Assembly: GCF_014633365.1 (NCBI RefSeq)
Contig: NC_068351.1
Coordinates: forward strand, 17,783,366 to 17,847,365
From: Diospyros lotus
Taxonomy: Eukaryota > Streptophyta > Magnoliopsida > Ericales > Ebenaceae
Length of the DNA: 64,000 nt
Direction of reading: 5' to 3'
Each line of letters opens with the position of its first letter. Within the stretch, counting starts at the first letter, position 1. Below the pieces are notes generated by a model that made no database searches, had not been told where the DNA came from, and was given only the letters and a program-made list of their open reading frames with translations. Made by a program: the position numbers and the translations under genes. Positions 21,720 through 29,941 of the stretch are shown here, in pieces.

Positions 21720-22975
21720 GCCGGGGTTTCTCCTGTAAATGTGAGGCCTTACCGATACCCCCATCTCTTGAAGATTGAGGTTGAAAAACTTGTTAGGGAG
21801 ATGCTGGCAGCAGGTATCATCGGGCCAAGCATCAACCCCTTTTCCAGTCTCGTGTTGCTGGTCAAGAAGAAGGACGGAGGGTGGAGGTTTTGTGTGGATT
21901 ATCGGGCTTTAAACAAGGTAACTATCCCCGATAAATTTCCCATTCTAGTTATTGAAGAACTCCTAGATGAGTTGAATGGAGCTGCAGTCTTTTCTAAGTT
22001 GGATTTAAAATCGGGTTACCATCAAATACGTATTGCATCTAATGACATTCCGAAAACTGCTTTTCGCACTCATGAGGGCCATTATGAGTTTATGGTGATG
22101 TCGTTCGGATTAACTAATGCACCCGCTACATTTTAGTTTTTGATGAATGAGATTTTTAGGGAACAATTGAGATAGTTTGTTCTCGTATTTTTTGATGACA
22201 TTTTAGTGTACAACAGAATGATGCAAGAACATCGGGATCATTTGCGTTGCGTATTGGGAATATTAGCTGAAAATAGGTTGTATGCCAATGTAAAAAAATG
22301 CCGGTTTGGACAATTGGAGATTGACTGCTTAGGCCACATTATTTTGCAGCAGGGTGTGGCTGTGGACAAATAAAAAATTCAGGCAGTTATGGAGTGGCCT
22401 AGCCCTCGTTCGCTGCGAGAACTCCGTGGTTTTTTGGGGCTCACAGGGTATTATCGCCGGTTTGTACGAAATTATGGGAAATTAGCTCGGCCGTTAACGG
22501 AACAACTTCGAAAAGATAACTTCTATTGGGATGAGAGTTCGGAGCAAGCTTTTCAATCCCTAAAGGCAGCCATGACAGCTTTACCTGTGCTCGCTCTACC
22601 AGATTTTTCGAAGAAGTTTATAGTGGAAACGGATGCCTGAGGGCATGGACTCAGGGCTGTATTAATGCAGGAACATAGGCTGCTTGCTTTTGACAGTCAT
22701 GCTTTAAACCCTAGCGGTTGGAATAAGTCAGTCTATGAGAGAGAGTTGATGGCTATTGTATTTGTGGTACAAAAATGGTGACATTATTTATTGGGGAGGA
22801 AATTAATCATCCGAATAGATCAGAAGAGTCTAAGGTTCCCGATGGAGCAATAGTTGATGAACCTGGAATGTCAAAAATGGGTGATGAAATTAATTGGCTA
22901 CAACTTTGAGATACAATACTGGCCCGGTTTGGAGAATCGTGCTGCTGATGTGCTCTCCCGATTTTCCTTTCTGGT
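21720..22975 (+). pseudogene. G3 reverse transcriptase-RNase H
   Basis: RT blocks [40 protein letters not shown] and [12 protein letters not shown] are followed by a stop where Gln is usual (22134-22136). The catalytic FFDDIL is intact near 22190. The RNase H carries ETDA(stop)GHG near 22630 and YERELMAIVF. Stops at KW(stop)HYLLG and EQ(stop)LMN also lie at expected Arg or Gln codons. No frameshift is needed to read most of the domain. Confidence 0.88.
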
Positions 22976-24415
22976 CACATTCATGGCTCTTACTGCTCCT
23001 CGAGTGCTGCAATTAGATCAGCTCAAGGAAGAAGTGGCTGAAAACAACCACTTCCAGCACATCATCAAGGAACTGCAAGCTGCACCTTCAAGTAGGCCAG
23101 ACTATTCCTTGGTGGATGGGCAGTTATTATTCAAGGGCAGGTTGCTGCTTCCCCCTGGCTCAACCTTGATTCCATTATTGATGAAGGAGGGTCACGATAG
23201 ACAGATTGGAGGCCACTCGGGTTACTTGAGAACTTACAAAAGGCTGGCATCTAATGTGTATTGGGTAGGAATGAAAAAGGATATCCATCGGTATGTCCGC
23301 TAATGTCTCAGTCATCGGGGGGCCTACTTCAACCACTCCCTATTCCACATCAAATTTGGGAGGATGTGTCAATGGACTTCATAGAAGGACTGCCAAAAGT
23401 AGGAGGAGTGGACTCTATTTTAGTGGTGGTGGATCGGCTTAGCAAGTATGGGCATTTTATTGGATTGAAGCACCCTTTTTCAGCAGCCTATGTAGTAGGA
23501 GTTTTTATCAAAGGAAATCGTACGGTTGCACGGGATTCCTAATTCTATCGTCTCAGATAGAGACAAAGTTTTCATCAGCCATTTTTGGAAAGAGTTATTT
23601 TGGCTACAAGGCACATAGCTGAATAGGAGTACTGCCTACCACCCCCAATCTGATGGCCAAACGGAAGTGCTCAACAGGACATTAGAGACTTATCTCTGAT
23701 GTTTTGCCTCTTCTACACCTAAGCCGTGGTACACTTGGCTTCCTTGGGCCGAGTATTGGTATAATACTTCCTATCAAGCCTCTTCTAAGCTAACCCCTTT
23801 TCAGATAGTCTATGGGCGAGAGCCGCCTCCTCTTCTACGGTTTGAGAAGGGTACCACTGCCATATCCGGATTGGAGCAACAGCTAGTAGAAAGAGATTTA
23901 GTGTTGGAAGAACTTAAAGGCCAACTGCTGCGAGCACAAGCAAAGATGAAATCCATAGCGGATAAGAAGCGGAGGGACATTCAATTTGAAGTGGGCGACT
24001 GGGTTTACCTAAAAATTCAGCCATATAAACAAAGGACTTTGGCTACCAAGTTAAATGAAAAGTTGTCACCAAGGTATTATGGGCCCTTTGCTGTGGAAAC
24101 AAAGATAGGGAAGGTGGCATATAGGTTGGAACTTCCACCCACCTGTGCCATCCATCTCGTATTTCATGTATCTCAACTACATAAGGCCGAGGGAACAATA
24201 CCAGCAACAGCTGCCTCCCTTCCAGCTCAGTTAACGGCTGAGTTAGAGATGATAGTGGAACTATAATTTCTATTGGGAATACGGCCAGGTAGAGGGAAGA
24301 ACCTAAGGGGCCTTGATGTTCTAATTAAATGGAGAGGGTTGCCACCCTTTGAAGCTACTTGGGAACCATACAATCAAATATTGCAGTAGTTTCCCGAGTT
24401 TCACCTTGAGGACAG
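22976..24415 (+). pseudogene. G3 integrase with chromodomain-like C-terminus
   Basis: The zinc-binding part includes GGHSGYLRTYKRL and [10 protein letters not shown], ending YVR(stop)C. The catalytic core shows [12 protein letters not shown] (D), [16 protein letters not shown] (D) and YHPQSDGQTEVLNRTLE (E). The C-terminal SPRYYGPFAVETKIGKVAY is intact (23871-24266). A chromodomain-like tail VLIKWRGLPPFEATWEPYN sits at about 24320-24375. Chromoviral integrases use such tails to target chromatin. It is broken by stops and a frame change near 23530. Confidence 0.87.
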
Positions 24416-24439
24416 GGTGAGTCTTTTGGGCGGGAGTCA

Positions 24440-24788
24440 TGATAGAGCACCAATACAACACATGTATCAGCACAAGGGAAAGAGAAGAGGCAAGAGGGTA
24501 ATTGAGGAAAAGAATACAGGGGTAGAATTGTCAGAGGCGGTTAGGAATAACAACCTCACGTGGCTGTAACCATTGGGGGAATCCATACAAAAGGGAGAGG
24601 AAAGAGGAGAGAAGGTGTGAAGGATTTTGAAGAAGATTCTGGGAGAGGAGGCCCTCTCGAATTGGCCTTGTTCTTCATGTTTTATGTTCTTCTTTTTGAT
24701 TAGTTTACTAGAACTGAGGATTGTAAATCAGATAGTTATCTACTAATTTGGAGAGTGAAGTTGCAGAATTGAGTGGGAACTCTTATCA
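24440..24788 (+). repeat. G3 3' LTR
   Basis: 349 bp, tgatagagca to tcttatca. The adjacent polypurine tract is ttgggcgggag (24426-24436). Confidence 0.94.
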
Positions 24789-24926
24789 AATACAAAATAC
24801 TACACATTTCCTATTATACCTCTCATACATAAGTACATAACTTAACTTAGACACTTCTTCTGCTTGATACATTTAACTTCATTGGTTTCTTCTAGGCTAC
24901 ACTCGATGCAAACATATAACATGCTC

Positions 24927-25738
24927 TTTTATGCTTTGCAAATTGACATATATCACAATGAAAATCCTCTCCAACTAATCCTTTGAACAATAAAAGAAAC
25001 ATTAATCTAAGAACATTAAAAGATGCATCACCAAAACGCAGGTGCTGTAACCAGATTTTTTATTTACGTGACTTTGAAGACTTGGTCAGAAAAAGATAAT
25101 GGTGTGAACTTAGCTATCTTATCCTGTTCATTGGATTCCTCGAGATAGTAGAGACCATCTCTCTCTCTCTAACATGCCCAATCATCTTCCTCGTGTCATG
25201 TTTCTGAATTTTACAATAAAGATGAAAAATCACCCTGCAATTGTGGTGAGTTTTTGGATTGAGATAAGGTTAGTAAACAACTTAGGTACATGCAGGGCAT
25301 TTCTTAGTATGAGAGAATCATTGATGTAAACATCTCCTTGGCAACTACTGTGGTTGTTGTGCCATCCGCAATGGTTATCGTTCTATTATTAGGACATGAT
25401 GTATATGAAATAAATTTCTAGGAGGAATAGGTCATGAGATTTATGGCCCCTAAATCAATGATCCAGACACTTGAGAGGGTTATATTTGAGGTATTTAGAG
25501 CATGAGAGAAGGAAGAAATACTTGAAAAGGTTAAGGTACAGGTACCTGATCCAATCGGTTTCTCTAGGGTCCTAGGTAACTGTTTCAGCTTTGTAATTTC
25601 TTCCTTATTAAACTCGATCATTCATTCTTGAGAATCCCCTTCCCCAGTTTGCTGTGTGTTTGCCACATATACTTGCTCTTGTCTTCTTTGTTTGCCTGAT
25701 GATCCTTTGTTCTTAGCTTGAGGCTTACCATGTAGCAT
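24927..25738 (-). pseudogene. C1 pre-integrase and protease region
   Basis: Minus-strand remnants of the integrase zinc-binding and pre-integrase segment (homologous to C2 37080-37560) are followed by protease SVWIIDLGAINLMT, where DSGAT is usual (25418-25621). The active-site Ser-Gly-Ala is degraded. Confidence 0.75.
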
Positions 25739-26611
25739 CTAACATTTGTCTATGGTATGTCTAGGCCTTTTACAATAAGTACACCATAAGAGATCTTTGT
25801 TTGACCGAGATCCATCAAGTGTCTTTTTAACCTCACCTAATTGTTGTTTTGAACTAGGATGTTGCAGAGTCACTCTTCTTGTCATTGAAGCTGAACCATC
25901 TATTGCAGGAGTCTCGAGCATATCTCCCCTCCTTCCTTCCTCAACATGAACAATAGCTAGGGTCTCATTTAGAGATGGTAGGTCCGCTTTTCCAAGTATT
26001 TGTACCCTCACTTCATCAAACTCAATATTCAGTCCAGCAAGAAATTCATAAATCTTATCTTTCTCAACAAACCTTATGAGAAGAGCTGCATCCTTACTGC
26101 ATGTCATCTGGATACACTTATAATGATCTATCTCTTATCATAATGTTTGCAGAAGATTGGAGTATTCTATGATTGATTGATTCCCTTGCTTTGTAGCTTA
26201 GATTTTAGTTTTAATCTCGTAAATCTAGGCAGCATCTTGAACTTTAGAATATGTTTGTTTTATAGCATCCCAAATCTCTTAAGTTGTGCTTAGAAACATG
26301 ACATTGTCACTTATTTTTGATAGCATAGAGTTCCATAGCCAAGACAGTACCATGGAATCTTCTTTATCCCAAGCCTGAAATGCAAGATCCCCTTTCTTAG
26401 GCCCAGTGCCAAGTGAATGACTTAGCTTGCCTCTTCCCTTAAAAAATGTGCAAACCAACTGAGACCATTTCAAATAATTTTTACCATTCAGCCTATAGGT
26501 TGCTTGAATATTTTGCAATTCCCTGGTTGGACTTGTGGCCTTGTTATCTCTATTGACAGGTACGGTCACATGTGCCTTAGATGCACCATTGGATTCAGTT
26601 ACTGTGGACAT
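25739..26611 (-). pseudogene. C1 gag with zinc knuckle
   Basis: Gag starts at the ATG at 26611 (MSTVTESNGASKAHVTVPVN). It contains YRLNGKNYLKWSQLV and MVLSWLWNSML in the first piece (26279-26611), IYEFLAGLNIEFDEVRVQIL in the second, and the zinc knuckle WCTYCKRPRHTIDKC at the end (25739-26107). The two pieces are separated by stops near 26110-26280. Confidence 0.83.
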
Positions 26612-26739
26612 GGCCTCTAGGTAAAAAAAGTTTAATCTCTCGAGTAAAAAAATGGGTAGGATCTCATCGTTGCAATAGTACAAATTTGTAGGACTCAAGA
26701 ACACGGAGAGAAATACTTGGTTCCAAAAAAGTGCCTATA

Positions 26740-26751
26740 GCTTTGATACCG
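26740..26751 (-). other. C1 primer-binding site
   Basis: The plus strand reads agctttgataccg beside the LTR; degenerate version of the initiator-Met tRNA site. Confidence 0.75.
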
Positions 26752-27014
26752 TGATAGAATTTGAGAAAGAAAAATTGTGAATATTATTTCAAGAATAAGA
26801 CTCAATATATACAACCTGTGGAGAGTCAACAAACCACTTCCTTAAAAATAGGACACTAACTTAACTACCTATTCTGAAACAACGATAAGAGGATAGAGAT
26901 AAGAGACTGAGTCTGCTAATGGATCAGCTTTGACCATAACCTCCTATTCAAAGATTAGACAAGATAAAATAAGAACAATTGGATAAAACAAAATATACTG
27001 CTTATCTTTCGACA
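26752..27014 (-). repeat. C1 5' LTR
   Basis: 263 bp, plus strand tgatagaatt to tttcgaca, followed by cttag. It pairs with 11891-12153. Confidence 0.9.
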
Positions 27015-27443
27015 CTTAGAAACATGTTAAAAATTTTGGTGTCATAATTCATAAGATTTACTAGTTTAATTGAAAGAGAATTGTTGGTTGTTAGTACTAG
27101 TGCTTGATAAAAAGGGCGTCTCTAGTGCGCAAGGCTCCCCACTTTCTGAGAGTTTGGGGAGGGTTGTCTTTGTGTGGAGTCTTACCCTCTGCAAAGAGGT
27201 TTTTCTTCACAAGTTGGACTTGTGACTTTCTAGTTACAAAGGAGCAACCTTACCTTTGCTACTAAAGTTCATCCTCAAGATGAGTGCTTGATATGAGGCT
27301 AGTTAAATTTATGAGGTTTTCTGTGAATTGAGGCTTGTTTTTTGATGGCCAGTCCCCTTTCAGTGTCTGTTTCTCTACATTCTTTTGTTGATTTTATTTT
27401 ATTGCATGAAGTAAGGGATGTTCTTGTGCAACACAACATTCAG
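27015..27443 (+). other. CENP-C intron d-e, 3' part, copy 1
   Basis: Host intron resumes with aaaattttggt, which also follows the corresponding point in copy 2 (51350), confirming C1 is an insertion. The final 100 bases align with 52040-52150. The copy-2 acceptor (gtgcag|cag) reads gtgcaacac here. Confidence 0.65.
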
Positions 27444-27543
27444 GAAACATCAAGGGTGTCTCTGAATCAACAAAGTAAATCAAAAAGACCTCGATTGGGG
27501 GATCGTGAACTGAGAGCGCTTTCTTGTAGACTGAACCTTGCAG
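27444..27543 (+). CDS. CENPC: CENP-C exon e, copy 1
   Basis: Open stretch ETSRVSLNQQSKSKRPRLGD then [14 protein letters not shown], equivalent to exon e' of copy 2. The acceptor used in copy 2 is mutated here (AG to AA, and the second AG to AC). The next in-phase AG is at 27442-27443 (cattcag), which would drop four residues, hence this start. It ends GCA G|gtgtgc in phase 1. A second, equally good donor occurs 30 bp downstream (27574). Plant CENP-C has a basic linker here, ahead of its signature motif. Confidence 0.6.
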
Positions 27544-27573
27544 GTGTGCTTTCTTGTAGACTGAACCTTGCAG
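27514..27573 (+). repeat. 30-bp tandem duplication duplicating the exon e donor
   Basis: Units 27514-27543 and 27544-27573 (gctttcttgtagactgaacc core) differ at two bases. Each ends cag|gtg. Use of the second donor adds ten codons ([10 protein letters not shown]) in frame. Copy 2 has a single unit. Confidence 0.93.
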
Positions 27574-27652
27574 GTGTCTCTTATACATCAAATTGCATCA
27601 TTTAGTTGCTTGAAAAGTTTAGTTTGGATAATTTTATATGTTATCTTGGAAG

Positions 27653-27760
27653 GGGCTGGTACATATTGGAAATCTGGGGTAAGGCAGAGCAACAGAATCA
27701 AGATGAGGCCTTTGGAGTACTGGAAAGGTGAAAGATTTCTATATGGCCACATGCGTGAAG
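27653..27760 (+). CDS. CENPC: CENP-C exon f, copy 1: CENP-C motif
   Basis: This 108-bp exon has acceptor cttggaag (ends 27652) and donor gaag|gtgatt (27761), phase 1 at both ends. It encodes [20 protein letters not shown] and [13 protein letters not shown], the CENP-C signature. The arginine that contacts the H2A-H2B acidic patch in known structures and the aromatic pair YW that contacts the CENP-A tail are present; RRS of the consensus is RQS. It is 86% identical by eye to exon f' (15 differences in 108). This is the strongest evidence for the identity of the gene. Confidence 0.85.
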
Positions 27761-28199
27761 GTGATTGCTTCCCTGATTAGATTGTTCTAAGATATTAGGT
27801 TGACATCCATCATGTTTAAAAGAGGGCTTTTACTTTCTTGCCTATGTGCCTTAATTCTTTTGCTTATGTTATTTTTTTTTTTTTTTATCAGAGGAACCCA
27901 ATTTTTTGTTGTTCAAGTATATGGACCCTAATTATTCCATTGGAAGTGATGTGTTTTTGTTGCAGGAATTGCTTGCTCTTATGGGGTATGCTAGTTCACA
28001 ATTTGTTTGTTTATTTAGTTTCTAGGTCTGGGTGTGATCGGTTACTGAGGTTTCTTGCTGCCAAAGGTGGGGTGGCAACTAATAATAAAAGGGACAATGA
28101 TCAAAGAATGAATGAAATGCATATTGTTTAAGATAGCTGAATTTTTTGTGCCTAGTTCCTAGTTACCGATATTTTTTCTTTATCTTTAGTTATGGTTAA
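27761..28199 (+). other. Intron after exon f, copy 1
   Basis: AT-rich, with a T-run (27870-27886). It aligns with the start of the intron after 52450 as far as the bases ggaaccaat. No convincing next CENP-C exon is visible. Confidence 0.55.
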
Positions 28200-28993
28200 T
28201 GTTGTAAATATGGAAAGTATATATTTGCTGTCAATATAGGAAGCAAATATCTAGAATATTCACAGCATCAACATCAGCTTGATTTTAGGATAGCTTGATT
28301 TTAGGAAGCCTAGAGTTGTATATATATGTCTGCCTATTGTGTTCTTTTATGTAATGAGAAAGAAACTCTTATTTTCCAAATGCAGGTTTCTATGCCATAT
28401 TGTGCAGATGCTGTTCATTTGCTTGTTTCTTGATTAATCGAATGCCTTTCTCTGTTCTTGCAAGTGACATTCCTTATGTCATTTTGTTTCCTTCCTGTCC
28501 TTTATTCCCTATTGAACATCATATTTTTGGGTGTACTTGCTTTGCTCGTGATGCTTGTCCCCCTGTGTCTAAACTGGATCCTGAATCTCTAAAATGTGTT
28601 TTTCTTGGATACTCTCGTTCCTTGAAAGGCTACAGGTGTTATTCTCTTGATTTGGGTCGATATGTAGTCTTTGTGGACATTACCTTTTGTGAGACTACTC
28701 CCTTTTTTTCTTTTTCTCCTACTTCTACTCTTGAAGGGGAGCTTGATGATCTTTTGGTCTATACTATGACCACTCGGCCTCCCCCTCCCCCAATCACTCA
28801 AGAGTATGCTTGTTGCTCTTAGCATCTTGTCTTACAATCTCAACTAGCTCCTTCGTCTGTGGATCCTCCTGCACTGGTTCCCTTTTCAAATCTTGCTCTT
28901 GACCTTGCCATTGCCCTTCGTAAAGGTAAATGCCAATGTACTCATCCTATTTCTTCCTTTGCATCTTATGAACATTTGTCTCCTTTCTTGCGT
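28200..28993 (+). mobile_element. C4: copia remnant, LTR joined to integrase fragment
   Basis: A 185-bp LTR-like segment (28200-28384, tgttgtaaat to aaatgca, with tatatatat near 28320) is followed at once by a degenerate PBS-like stretch and then the integrase C-terminal half, so gag, protease and the integrase core are deleted. It ends at 28993 against the oppositely oriented C2. Confidence 0.65.
28385..28993 (+). pseudogene. C4 integrase C-terminus and linker
   Basis: The plus strand encodes CFLINRMPFSVLASDIPYVI, HHIFGCTCFARDACPPVSKL, KCVFLGYSRSLKGYRCYS and FVDITFCETTPF, typical of copia integrase C-termini. The linker PPPPPITQEYACCS ends in a stop at 28820. Coding-like sequence continues to ALRKGKCQCTHPISSFASYE before the junction. 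Confidence 0.8.
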
Positions 28994-29494
28994 TGTTTTA
29001 AAAATCCCTATTGAGAATGTGCCACTTCAATACCCAAGAAATACTTCATCTTTCCTAACTCCTTAAATTCAAATTCCTTTATTAAACATTTCTTTAGACT
29101 TTTCATTCATTCCAAGTCATCCCCTGTCATAATAATGTCATTCACATAGACCAATAAAACAGTTACCTTTTCGAAAATAGAATGTCTTACAAACAAAGTA
29201 TGATCACTTTGGCTTTGCTTGTATCCCAAACTTAGCATGGCTTTGGTAAACCTTCCAAATCATGCTCTTGGAGACTGCTTCAACCCCATATAAAGTCTTA
29301 TTCAATCTACATACAACATCCTTTCTTGCTCTTGAACATAATCTTGGTGGAACTTTCACATAGATTTATTCCTCTAGATCTCCATGTAAAAAAACATTTT
29401 TCACATCAAATTGCTGCAATTTCCAACTAAGGTTAGCTGCTAGAGACAACAATATTTTTATAGTGTTCATTTTTGCAACTGGAGCAGAGGTTTC
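28994..29494 (-). pseudogene. C2 reverse transcriptase, distal piece
   Basis: The minus strand carries the copia RT palm: cognates of C1 LFIRHSVTEKVTILLIYVND and DVKNAFLRGDLEEE are readable but cut by stops. It starts at aaaaatccct, the same point where the C1 tandem duplication begins. TSD aagat of C9 follows at 29495. Confidence 0.8.
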
Positions 29495-29499
29495 AAGAT

Positions 29500-29819
29500 T
29501 GTTGGAGAAGCTCACTCTAAGCCAAGTGAAGAACAATCAGCTGCTAACAGGAAGTTTGTTTTGAGGAGGAATGTTGGAGATCACGTGACATGACTAACTA
29601 CATTTTAGTTAGTCTCTTCTATGTTTTAGTTTTCTGTTAAGCTTGCTGGTTGTAAATTAAGTGTTGGCTTATACGATAGATTTACATAAGAGGATTAGCT
29701 GGTTATATATATCAGTGATTAGTTCTCATTTTTTGCAATTCAAAACCTCTAGTGAATACGATTTCGACTCTCTCTCTATTCCTCTTTGTTTGGTTTCTTG
29801 CTGGTATCATATTTTAACA
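29500..29819 (+). repeat. C9 5' LTR
   Basis: 320 bp, tgttggagaa to attttaaca. The first 72 bp (29500-29571) match the end of the C9 coding region; TGTTGGAGATCACG at 29572 may be the older LTR start. A likely TATA box is ggttatatatat near 29702. Confidence 0.95.
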
Positions 29820-29831
29820 TGGTATCAGAGC
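29820..29831 (+). other. C9 primer-binding site
   Basis: TGGTATCAGAGC immediately after the 5' LTR. Confidence 0.94.
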
Positions 29832-29941
29832 CTCTGGATTAACATCCATGGCGTCACATCTGAGTTCGGCTTCTGCTTCTTCTCTTCCTCCTCGTGTCTC
29901 TTTCGTCACACTCGTCTGCATCTCAGTCGAATTTTGCTGAG

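Larger units (their letters stand above)
19593..24788 (+). mobile_element. G3: complete but decayed Ty3/gypsy chromovirus-type element
   Basis: LTRs of 351 and 349 bp, exact target duplications aatac (19588-19592 and 24789-24793), PBS, and gag, zinc knuckle, protease, RT, RNase H, integrase and chromodomain-like tail in Ty3 order. The LTR ends are inverted repeats (TGATAGAG...CTCTATCA). Nearly all domains are readable, but the polyprotein is cut by many stop codons. Confidence 0.95.
19162..24921. mobile_element. S1: solo LTR split by G3
   Basis: About 559 bp of LTR (19162-19592 plus 24794-24921), tgttatgatt to atataaca with inverted ends. It is flanked by exact 5-bp target duplications tgctc (19157-19161 and 24922-24926). 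There is no internal region of its own, so it is a solo LTR left by LTR-LTR recombination. It lies in C1 integrase and later received G3. Confidence 0.85.
11891..27014 (-). mobile_element. C1: Ty1/copia element expanded to 15.1 kb by nested insertions
   Basis: Two LTRs of 263 bp bound the element, with near-matching 5-bp target duplications cctag (11886) and cttag (27015). The minus-strand order is gag, protease, integrase, RT, RNase H, the Ty1/copia order. Inside lie a 338-bp tandem duplication, a gypsy fragment (14360-14732), N1 (15252-18777), and S1 (19162-24921) with G3 inside it. C1 sits in CENP-C intron d-e of copy 1; the same intron in copy 2 lacks it. Confidence 0.93.

Noticed and set aside
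27838..28131. 97-codon frame after exon f considered as the next CENP-C exon
   Set aside because: T-rich and hydrophobic, with no likeness to the CENP-C cupin domain; no clear splice pair in phase 1.
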